A program made the position numbers and the translations under genes. A stretch of 64,000 nucleotides of DNA, from positions 939,102 through 1,003,101 of the forward strand of contig NW_020653772.1 in NCBI RefSeq assembly GCF_003589595.1. Reading direction: 5' to 3'. Of the stretch, positions 12,801-24,800 are shown in pieces. The notes under the pieces were generated by a model. It was not told where the DNA came from, did no database searches, and was given only the letters and a program-made list of their open reading frames with translations. This DNA comes from Hyposmocoma kahamanoa. Taxonomy: Eukaryota; Arthropoda; Insecta; Lepidoptera; Cosmopterigidae. Each line of letters starts with the position of its first letter. The first letter of the stretch is position 1.

Positions 12801-15800
12801 CTAAGAAATGAAGATTATTTGACCATGACCATTGACCATGACTATATATCCAATTCCGCTTACTCTATGTTTTCCGCGATCTGGAACAAACCATAGTGTT
12901 GCGGCCCCATCAACTCCACACTCCACATCAGATCCACACTCCATCTACCTGGTTGCCAGAACCGGCCCTCAGTGGAGCTGAAGAACGGCAACAATGCATA
13001 TAGTTTTAATTGTTGAAAATGTAATATAACATAATTGCAAATGTTTGCTTTTAGGGTCGTATTCCAAAACTCTACTCAATTCTCAAGTCTTGATTTGAGT
13101 ATTGCAGTGAGCAATGAAAATCATACTCAAGTCCTTGCCATTAGGGTCGTATTTTCAGTGCTTGAAATCATACTCAAGTCTGCTCAAATGCTGACTTGAG
13201 CATTGAGTACAGACCCTTAGTGTCTTAACAGGTACTTTTATACGTAATTTGTGACATGTGCCACTGCTTCATTCATCTTTAACCTTTCACACAGTAACAG
13301 TCACAGCTTTGGTCTTTTATTTTATATATTAAGTCCGTTATGTTCCAGAAATACATAGTTTTTTTGTTATTTATTTATTTAGTCGAGGTTACATGACCCA
13401 TATGTCATATACCTTAAAGACTAACAGACATACAATATAATAAAACCCTATTTCTAACTAATCTACACGAATTTCACTTGTCGACGACGTGTGGCGCAAT
13501 CTGGTGCCAGGTAACCGGCCGCGGAATCGCCGATACATGACACCCTTTGGCCAAAACTCTTCCTCATGAAGATCGAAAGATTGCGTTGTGGCGGGACATA
13601 CAGCTCGACCCTCAAGGTGTATTTGGCTTTATGTCTGACGTACTCCACTTTCTCCTCAGACTTCTATCTAGCGTACATTTGTATTAACATGAAAGTGATT
13701 CTTTCAGATGATCAGAAACTACGCTACGGCGTACAGGTCTCGACGCGCTTCCTTATCTCGACTCGTCGACAAGTTCGGGGAACAACTCCATATGGAGCCA
13801 TTGGTATGTTACTTTCATATAGAAGAATTATCTCGGGCATTAGTAATTGCCCTGATCTGCTCTCTAAAATAGACTTCCTTATCCCGCGATAATTGACGAG
13901 GTCTGGTAGTAATAGGCTTGAAAGGGTTGTAATCCTAACTAGCCGTGAACAGGTTCACGGCAATGAAATGGGAAACTTTTTGGAAAAAAAAGAAGTAAAG
14001 TTTAAAGAAAGGAGTAAGACCCAAAAGGGCCGAGAAACTGAATTACAGAAATAGAAACAGAAATAGATACATGAAGGCTGTAGACTTCTAAAATGTTAAA
14101 CATGATTAGCTTATTAACGCTCCGACTCTTGTCGCGGTCGAGCTGGGAGTGACTGTGGTACGAAAACAAAATGAGAATGAGAAAGAGAAGGAAGATGGGA
14201 CAATTCAAATTTAAATACATGTAAAATAAAAAATTTGAGGCTACATTATCACGAGCAATAACACTGTATAAGGAATATCAAATAAATTGTATTTCCGTTT
14301 CTATGATAAAGAAAGTGATGTGAAAAGTTTATAGTTAAGTTTATAATGATTATACTTTTCTATCGTCATACCTAACCAAATATTATTGTATTTTTTTTAG
14401 TGCACGCTGTAAGTAATGGGACACTTAGTTTAAAACCAAAGTGTCTGTATACCTGCATAGGTATAGTGTACTCATTGTTGTGAGCGCCTGATTAAAAATA
14501 ATGCTCAGTTATATTTTACAAGCTTTTACTTTTTATGCATTTCTATTTCTTATAATTTATTAGAGTTACTATTGCCTACTTTTTATTTTGTAATATATTA
14601 AAAAAAAACAAAAGTAAAACTTTATTTTATAAAGTTCTTGTGTTCGATGACGATGTGACGATTTTATTTTATGCACTAGAGCATAAAATCCTATTTTATG
14701 CAGCCTACACCCAGCATAAATACGAACTTTAAGAGCACGAGAAGTGAAAAATAATGAAAAATAAATAAATATAGGCTGTAATAGTCATGTGTACAGATAT
14801 AGTGAGTAAATATTGAACAATAGTTACTTGTTATGCAAGGCTGCAAAGTTGTATGACGCGAGCGCTTATATTGAATCGAGTCAGGGTTTCAAGGCACGAG
14901 AGGCAAGACAATTTTAGAGAAAAAAATAGACTTTTTTATGATATCAACTGACGGAGACTAACATGACGTTATGCACCTGGTGGTAAGCGACACGCCTGTC
15001 CATGACAGTTGCAGTGCCACTCAGAGCTTTAAATAGCAAAGATCTAAGAAACACTTGACACTTCACTCGTTACTCTGAAACAGAAAGTTAACTAGTCCCA
15101 TGTGACTATAGTTTCTCCCTTACCCTTTTGTTACCCGGACGCAGTAATGCTGACATTACTGCTTTGCGGCAGAAATAGGTAAGGTGACAGTACTTCCCTG
15201 ATTTGTTAGAATAAATATAAACCTCTTTGAACATATCAGAAGTGAATGTAGACAGCATAAGCTGGTACCTCCAAAATAGCCCTTATTATAGAGCAATAGA
15301 ACTATATAACGTGGTACCTAGTAATATATTACTTCAGAAAGACGAAAATCTGTTTTACAACAAATTGAAAAACCTCATACAAAAGTGTTATTATACAATA
15401 CAAGATTTTGTCAAAGAACTATGATCTCCCTATATTAAGCTCTATAATTATAATAATTAGTACATAGATTCATTATTTAATTAATACTGCATTACTTTAA
15501 TAAGATATTTCATTATTTAAGAGAATTTAACATTTTTATTATTTAATTTATTTTTCAATTATTAATTATTTTTAAGTTTAATAATTTGCATGTCTAAGTA
15601 TATTTTTAAGTATTAGCTTGAAAGGGTTGTAACCCTAACAACCGTGGTCAGGATCACGGCAGTAAAACAGGAAGCTTCCGTTTCACAAATTTATTTAACG
15701 TTAAGTAAAAGTTAAAGTAAAGAAAAAAAAACCCTTATCGGGTTGTGTAATGTTGAATTAAAGATAGACTGTTATTCGCTTATTATGATCGATACATGAT

Positions 15801-18800
15801 TTACATTGATTGTATTATGATTAAACTTGAAAAGAATAAAAAAAATAAACAATTAAATTTAGTAGTATCCGCTGTCGCGGTCAAGCAGCGAGTGACCGTC
15901 GAAAGACATAAAATCAGATTGCGAAGGAAAATGGAACAATTCAAAATTTTAAATTTAAATTAAAAATTTAACTGCCTCCGTGGCCGAACGGTTACCATGC
16001 CGGACTGCCACGCAGAGGTCCCAGGTTCGATTCCCGGGCCGGGAGAAATATTTGTATGGCCTACATTTATTTCTCTCGTGAGTTTGGGTGTAATTTGTGG
16101 TTGTCTATATGTGTGTCCATGGCACCCGCGACACAGGGTTTCCCTAGTGCGGGGCTATGTTGAGTGTAAGCGTTATTATTATTATTATTAAATATGAGTA
16201 GAAGAAGAAAAAACGATACGATACTAATGGAGAGAGGCGATACAAAAAGGTGGGATGACGGTGTAAGGAGGTCACACCGTCATAAGCTTAAGCATAAGCG
16301 TAAGAGACTCAGTCTTTTAAGGCCTTTTAAAAAACCTCGACTAATTTTCAACGCCTCACGACTAGTCTAGTCTTTCAATCCTCAATTCATGAGTCACAAG
16401 ACTATAACTGAAGACTAATTCGAGTCGAAGTCTTTTAACCCTAGGAAGCTTAAAAGACTTATAGGACTAAAACGACTAAAAGGACTGGCGCCTCATAGCC
16501 GCGGGAGTCGCGAGTCATGAGCCGTATAGCGTGATTTTATTTCTACCACAAGGTATTTATTTTACGATTTTTATTATAAGTAAATAAACGTGATTATTTA
16601 CTACATACTACTTACGTCATTTTTATTTATAAACTTCGGGTTTAATAAGACATAAAATAGATATAAGTCTTTTGCAAACAACTCGAGTCGTTTAAGTCTT
16701 TCGAGTCGTTTAAGTTTTTTGAGTCTTTTAGTATAACGACCGAGTCTTGGTACTTGGTGCAACGGGCTGAGTGAGTCTTATTAATAAAAGCTCGAATACC
16801 CAATCTTAATTTTAGAGTCGAGTCCTGTAAAATGGAATCGAGTCGTTATAAAACGCCTTAAAAGTCAGTCTCTTTCATCACTAGCCCTTACATGTAATGT
16901 AATTTTATTGCATGTTCGATAGTAAATAAATACTAAATACTGAACTCTTTCCCAAGGACCTCTACAGCTACTAAAATCTTCCAAAGCAATTACTCTATAT
17001 ATGGAATAAGTAACACTTTCACGTTTACTTCGAAGGTTTTGACTTGATATCTCATAAATTTTTCCAACAATATTCATTTTAATAACGTCTTAAAGTCGTA
17101 TTAGCAAAATGTTAGTCCAAAAGTGAGGTTATTTTTCAAATGTAGTTTATGGTCATTGTAAATCTTATTTCAGCCCTCTGGCGGTTACGTCTTAAAATGC
17201 GCAGACCTGATCGAAATCCAGTGGACTTTGCAGAACAAATGGTCCCCCCTGGCCATGTTCCATCACCGCATGAAGTTTGACGTCGAATATATGGGTAAAT
17301 TATAATATAATAACGCACACACTCAACATAGCCCCGTACTAGGGAAACCCTGTGTCGCGGGTGCCATGGACACATACATAGACAACCACAAATTACATCC
17401 AAACTCATGAGAGAAATAAATGTAGGCCATACAAATATTTCTCCCGGCTCGGGAATCAAACCTGGGACCTCTGCGTGGTAGTTCGGCATGGTAACCGTTG
17501 GGCAATGGAGGCAGTTACAATAATACAATACAAATACCAGATTATCACGTTCCATTAAACAGTTTTGCTTTGTTAATGTAAAAATAAAACACCTGTTATT
17601 AAATTTGTATTGAATTGATATTCATTTTTTTTATTTCAATTATTTCGCTAAGTAGTTTGTTATAATTATTAATACAAACATCGAACACTTAGAAAATATT
17701 CCTTCGATCCGGCCGGATTCGAACCGACGTCTTCTATCAAACCGTGCCAGACGGTATGCCAATTAAGCCACGGAACGAACCAGCGGACCTCACGAATTTT
17801 TCCATGTGCTTATTTGTCGGATCTTTGTATTTGGTTTTCAATATCAATTTGTTAATGGAATGTGTCCAGGGCCCTAAGTCGTGCGTCTGATGGTAAGCGA
17901 CACACTAGTCCATAACAGTTGCAATGCCAGTCAGAGCTTTAAATCGCAAAGATCTGGAGGGGCACTACCACTGCGCCCGTCACCCTGAGACATATGTTCA
18001 CAAGTCCCAAGTGCCTGTAATTTCACCAGCACTTGGCGGCAGAAATAGGTAAGGTGGCAGTATTTCCCTGGACGATCTCGCACTATAGTACCGGCACGCT
18101 ATGATGGCCGTTTTGACGTTTGTCCACTTAACAAGTTTCGTATTAATTCATAACTACGTTGAAGGAGCTAATTGTTGTACATTGTTGTCAATCGTGACGT
18201 GGAGTAAACTTTATGAAATGTATAATTTTACGACACAACTCGCCATTTGTTTTTCGAAATTCGAAATTTTTAGAAATGAAATCTAATACGATCGGCATTT
18301 ATAGGGTCACTGTCCAGCACAACTTCTTCCGGCAAACTCGCGTCAAAGTCAATGCAAAACGAAGCTGTTTCCAATTGACGATATATTAAGTAAACGTTTT
18401 TATTTTCGTTTTATTAAAACTTTTTCATCAGTTATAAATCTAAAAACTTATAGATGCGACTCGCATTTGATTATATTTTTTTCGATAATGAATTGAGATT
18501 TGACCTCACTATTGTCAAAATGGTCATAATAGCGTGCCGGTACTGTAGGAGCTCTACTGCTACTAAATATGTATTTTAGTAGCAATAGAGTTTCTTGTCT
18601 GGGATATTCTTCATAAACATGCCGTATTCTTTGTTTCAGCCGAAAACTACATAAAAGTAATAACAGGGCTACACAGGCAATTGTCGGACCCTGAACTCGA
18701 GACGGACGAGCGCACGATGCTGCTTGCCAAGATATTCAGCACTTGCTTGGAGGCGCAAGGTATAATTGATACAATACAAATAGTAATAATACACTTACAG

Positions 18801-21800
18801 AGCGGCAGAAAAAAGTGAGAATGTAAAATGGTAACGTTTATATTTAAGTAAATGAGAATTAGACATGAAGTTCGCCCATCTAGTTTATAACCAGAGAGAC
18901 GAAACAAGGGCCATCTATCCCTGGCACCTCATCAGGCAAATGCCTTATAGCACTCTTAAATGTCAACTCTCGTTTTAACTGCAATATAATACAGAACCAA
19001 CGACTGACCTGTGTGTATGTCTCCGTATATTCCAAAAATATTCTGTATTTATCATTGACTTACAATTATATGGACGTCGGGTCCGCGCTAAAAAGTGTCC
19101 GAACTTATAGGGCGTTAAAATCGTATACAGAGCGTCATTCACGCTTTAGTCTTCGTTTGTTCGACTGACAGCGAAGCAAGCAAAATTAGACAGTACTGCG
19201 ATGACATTACAATTTAAATTCAACGTTTTAGCTTTTTCACATTCCTTTACATGTCACTACGTTTAAATAGGTTGACTTGGGACATTTTTTTCGTGGTTTT
19301 TGTATTAGACCCGTCGTCCATTTATTTGTAAGTCAATGGTATTTATTGTAATAAAGATAATATCTCATACAATGGGGGGCTGTTCCATTCGGTGGTGTGA
19401 GAAAAACAGCAAAACATTTAATTACAAAACAAACGGAATCACATTCCATCGGTAATTAAATATAAAATATGTGATTTTTTAATTTTTGTCCTGTATAGCA
19501 AAGCTCATGTTAAACTGGTCGATTCGAGTCAATTGTTTCGAATTCCGGCTAGCCAATTTGAGCGCAGTTGTCACCGTAATGATTTGGCAGAATAGTTTCC
19601 TAACAAATTAAATAACATTTCGTCTTCGTCTCTATTTCTGGTTATATACGTGATGCCTGCGCATCGCGCTGCTGAATTGTCGATCCCTGATTGGCTAATT
19701 AGCACTAGTACCCGGCACAATCTTTGAGGAGGACCTACTCCCGACGATCTTGTCGTAACCTGGCCCTGTACTCTCTCTCGTTCTTCGTCCGACGTCCGTC
19801 CGAAACAGTTATTGTAAAATAATTGATATTTGACCAAATGAAAAATGCATGATGCGAATGAAACTTCACACCGGACTTTGTTTTTTAATTTGGTCGAATA
19901 TTACTTATTTGACAACTGCCTCCGTGGCCGAACGGTTACCATGCCGGACTGCCACGCAGAGGTCCCAGGTTCGATTCCCGGGCCGGGAGAAATGTTTGTA
20001 TGGCCTACATTTATTTCTCCCGTGAGTTTGGGTGTAATTTGTGGTTGTCTATGTGTGTGTCCATGGCACCCGCGACACAGGGTTTCCCTAGTGCGGGGCT
20101 ATGTTGAGTGTGTGCGTTATTTATTTATTTATTATTATTTATTTGACAGTACAGTAATACCCCGCTTAACGCGAGGGATGCGTTCGCGGTTGTTATTTTT
20201 ATGTGTGCCCCTCCTGGTGTTATACACTTTTGGTTGCACTTGGGTCTCTATCTTGACTTAACGACTGCTACCAGGGTAAGAACGAGGTATGATCGAATAA
20301 CAAAGAAAATATTGTAACGAGCGTGACTTATTTGTGTATATTATAAAACCTTAGAAAAATATTTCACAAAAAAATGAGACCTTAGTTAATTATTTCACTT
20401 AACACATATACACATTCAACATAGCCCCGCACTAGGGAAACCCTGTGTCGCGGTTGCCATGGATATACATATAGACAACCACAAATTACAGCCAAACTCA
20501 CGAGAGAAACAAATGTGGGGCATACAAATATTTCTCCCGGCGCGGGAATCGAACCTGGCACCTCTGCGTGGCAGTCCGGCATGGTAACCGTTCGGCCACT
20601 GAGGCGGTTAAACTTTTTTGATGAAATAGTTATCTAAAGTGTTTTGAGTCGCAATTTGTTTGCGTTCTTATAAAAGTTTTTCGTAACGAGCTCCTCCATT
20701 TTGTATTGATGTGCGAAGAAACAAAACATAATCGACATCGCTGTCTAGGTTTTCTAAGATTTCATGACCTGAATGAATCTTAGACGCTTTCTGAATTGCA
20801 CTTGACGGTAATGCATTCTGAACTATCACTTCAGCTTCTTGTGGTTCATCAAATTATGCATCCATGAAACGGGCTAATTTAACACGAATTTTGAAAATAG
20901 CGTTATAGCGAAATCGCAGTCGCGCGAAGCGGGGTGTTGCTGTAATTGTTTCGGACAGATGCCCCGCTTGTTCCTTCCTTTCCTGCAAGTTATGGAATGG
21001 TCTACCTTCTGAAGTATTTTCTTTGCGCTATGACATGGGGTTTACCAAAAACCGAGTCAACCGGTCTCTCAAAGGCTGGCAATGCACAGGCAGCTCATCT
21101 GGTGTTGCAGATGTCCATGGGCGATGACTACCTCCCATAAAGTGGCTCGTCTGTTCGTTTGCCTCCTCTTCACATAAAATAAAATTCAACGCCATGATCC
21201 ACTAAAGCCAAATTTCCCACGTAATCCATACGGATCCCTAGGGGCCTATGGGATGATCCAAGGGATCCGCAAAAAAGATCGAAAGTTTTCATGAAAAATA
21301 TTTTCCCCGTGACCACGTAGCGCGGACAAAATTGATCATGTAAAGATTCAGTATTTTTAGTAGGTTTTAAGTTCATTGACTTGGGGATTCATGATTAGGT
21401 TTTTGTTATGGTGAAATTGACCATGACTGGAATAAGTCTAGAAAACACTGCAGTAAAGTACAAAGGCCACTTTTCTCACTTTCAGGTCCCACCAGAGAGC
21501 TACACGAAAGTATGTCCTCAGATCCTGAATCGGCCAACAGACTAATGTCTCGACGCACCACACTGGACAAAGAACCTGAAGTAGCCATCATGAAGCTTAA
21601 AGATGATCTAATGGCCCCGCCAAGAACGGCCCCAAAGAGAAAGGACAGAAAAACTTTTGGTAAAAAATCTGGAGATAGTAGGAAAAAATCTGATGAACAT
21701 AGCAAAAGGTTGGAGGCTGATGGTGTAACAGAGAAAAATAGTAAGAATATGGAAGATGGTAGTGAAAAGTCAAATGGATTCGGAAAGAAAACGGATTCTG

Positions 21801-24800
21801 GTAAAATCCGCAAAACATCAGACTACATTGTTAAAAACATAGACAACAATAATAAAAAATCAGGAAATAATACCAAAAAAGCTAATGAAGTTAACAAAAA
21901 TATTAATAATGTTAACAATCCTCCAAATGATGACAATAATTCAGATAATATAATAGAGAATATCATTGATGATAGAGGTAAAGTAAAAAATGTTATTGGA
22001 GAAGCAAATAGTGAACTGGGGAATACAAAGGGTAAAGTAAAAAATGTCACTGGAAATGGTGGTAAAAAGCTTTCGAATAATGGCAACACTAAGACTGGTA
22101 AAGTAAAAAATATGACTGGAGATAGTGGTAAAAAGCTTTCGAATAATGACAACACTAAGACTGGTAAAGATAAAAATGTTGAGAATGCTAGCAATAAAGA
22201 TGGTGCGGAAATGGCAGGTCGTGGTGAAAAAATGTTTAATGATCGTAAAATTATTGGTAGTAAAAAGGCGGTTAAAAGACCTAGTAATACTGATAATGAT
22301 AGTAATTCTAAAAAATCTAAATACGTTTCAGAACAGAACAACCAGCCTAGTTTAAACGTCAAACAAACTGAAACAAACATTATTGTTAAAAAATCCGTTA
22401 CAAAGTCAACTGAAAAAAACATTGCCAGCGCAAAAAGTAAAAAGGCTACAAGTGCGAAGAAAGAGAGCAACACTAATATCAAAAAAGTTGTAGAGAAAAA
22501 AGATAGCCACACTGAAATTGAACATGGTAATATTGGAACTATAGATATTAAAAAAATGAATGAAGAATCAAAACTTGTTAAGAAAGTTATTAAGAAGAAT
22601 ATTGCCAACACTATTATTGAAAATGGTGAAAAAGTGAATGGTGTTGCTACATCGAAAGACAACGTTGAAGTAGGTAAAGAAAAAGTAAATTCAGCTATTA
22701 AAACTGTTCCCAAACAGCCTAATATTGTTAAAAATAATGAACAAAATAAAGTTGTTAAAGAAAAAATTGTAAACAAAGTTGTTTCGAATAAAACAAAAGC
22801 ACAGGCCGACAAAAAAACTGAAAAAGTTACTAATAATAAAAATACGCAGAAAGCGAAAGAATCTATCGTAGATAAAAAGGTTGCCAATGTGAAAAATGTT
22901 ACTAAACAACAAATCATTTCCAAAATGGCCAGTGATAATAATACGAAAAAGAATGTTGCTTCTACAAATAAAACGGCAACAAAACCAAATATCACTAAGA
23001 ATCCTTTACAAATTTCTAATAAACTCAAAACTAGCAACACTACGACCAAGAACACGAAGCCTGGTAACATTGAAAAGGAAAATATTCAGAATAAAATGAT
23101 ATCAAAAATACCCCAGAAGAATCCCGCCTTGAGTGCTCTGAAGAACAACCCTTTAAGAATGAGTCCCAGTAAGTATTATACATAGTGTTTTTTTAACTGG
23201 AACAGTATGGGGAAATCCGATACTACGGGAGGTACAAGGAAACTGCCTTAGGAACCATTTGTGTTGTGAAAACAATTTTTGCAGTTAAATTTTTTGGTCA
23301 AGCGCGAGTTGTCTATAAAAATGAATAAAATAGGTTTTTATAATGTTGATCGACTCGGTTTCATGTAAGGACCATTTCATTGTATTGAAAGAAAAAATCA
23401 GGACAATGGAAGTTGATAGGGATAATTTTATTGTATTGGAAGAAAAAATCGGGAGAGCAATGTAAATTTACTTTTGTAGGTCATGTAAGAAAAACTTTAA
23501 TTTCTGCCCAAAATTGGAACATATTAATAACAATGGTATTAAAATAAATAATATTTTTTTCAGGGCGACTAACAACCAGTACTAAACTATCGAACCTGGT
23601 ATCTGGAGCAGCCATGCCTTTACAGAAAACAATACAGAAATCCACCAACATACCACGTAAGTGCTTTAATATGACGTTAAACAAATCAACAGTAAATACT
23701 AAACCATGCTTGAATTTTTTATGATAGCAAATGACGGTACAGACAAGTCGTGCGCCTGGTGGTAAGCGACACGCCTGTATAGCTGTTGTAGTGCCACACA
23801 GAGCATTAAATCACAAAGATCTGAGCGACATTGACACTGCACAACCTGATACATAAGTTGTCAAGTCCCATTTGCCTGTATTTTCTCCAGCACCTTTAAC
23901 TCTTCAAAACTAGTATGTTTAATGTTAAAAATATAATAATAACACAATCACGGGTTCATTTAAAAAAATAAACAAGCAATTTGATGAAATTACTGACGCG
24001 TGGGACTTGTCTTCTTTATCTCATTAATACGAGGAATAAAAATAAACTGTTCTTGACAGTTGTCTTCATAAAGTCTCAAATTCATTTAAGAGGGAGCAGA
24101 GGAAACATTCCTAATCTTCGATTTGATTTTAGAGGGGTATATCCACTTTAAAGTTAAAAATACAATATTGTAGAGTAACTACACGATATATTCAAGCATA
24201 GACATTAATCAGAAACATAAAACAATAAAGTTTCCTCGATAGATAAAAATCACGAAATGACCTCTAATTTTCACATTTTTTCGATTTATCCTCGAAATGC
24301 TACAGGTTATTAGGACAAAAATTAGATAATTAATTATATTTATGCATGATCGACAACTGTCCCTACGGATTTTTTTTTTAAATCCCTTTAGATTTAGAGT
24401 TATTCCTCTAAAACGAATTTGGTACTTTTAATGCGCAAAATTCAACATCTACTGTCGCATATCACGCGAACTTCAGGCATATATTTGTTTCACAAATTTG
24501 GGCGGAGCCAACGTCAAAACTTTTTTGGCATGCGAGCTCTTAAAGGGCAATGTATTCGCTTCTATAATAAGATTCCGATTGATATTCAAAATTTCCCATT
24601 TAGGTTTAAAACTATAATGAAACAATAATTTTATGCTAGTGACCTGTTTGACTCTAGCAAGTATTCTCGAACTGAGATGTTTAAATTAAATATTGTAAAT
24701 GATAAATATATTCAAATGTGTATTTACAAAGAGCAAGCCCTAGAGTTTCTTGCTCGTTCTTTTCACGGGAATCTGCCTTAATGAGCAGTAGAGTTTAATC

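Noticed and set aside
15980..16040. Possible functional tRNA gene
   Set aside because: A- and B-box matches are present, but the acceptor stem does not pair and the same head starts a dispersed element with a conserved non-tRNA body.
15997..16191. Protein-like reading of SINE A ([16 protein letters not shown] and similar), seen at many places
   Set aside because: The same frame recurs in every copy of a tRNA-headed short repeat; it is an artefact of repeat sequence, not a gene.
21823..23070. 415-codon hydrophobic open frame on the minus strand
   Set aside because: Exact antisense of the Lys/Asn-rich exon 8; A-rich codons read as Phe/Leu/Ile. The plus-strand frame has matching splice phases on both sides.
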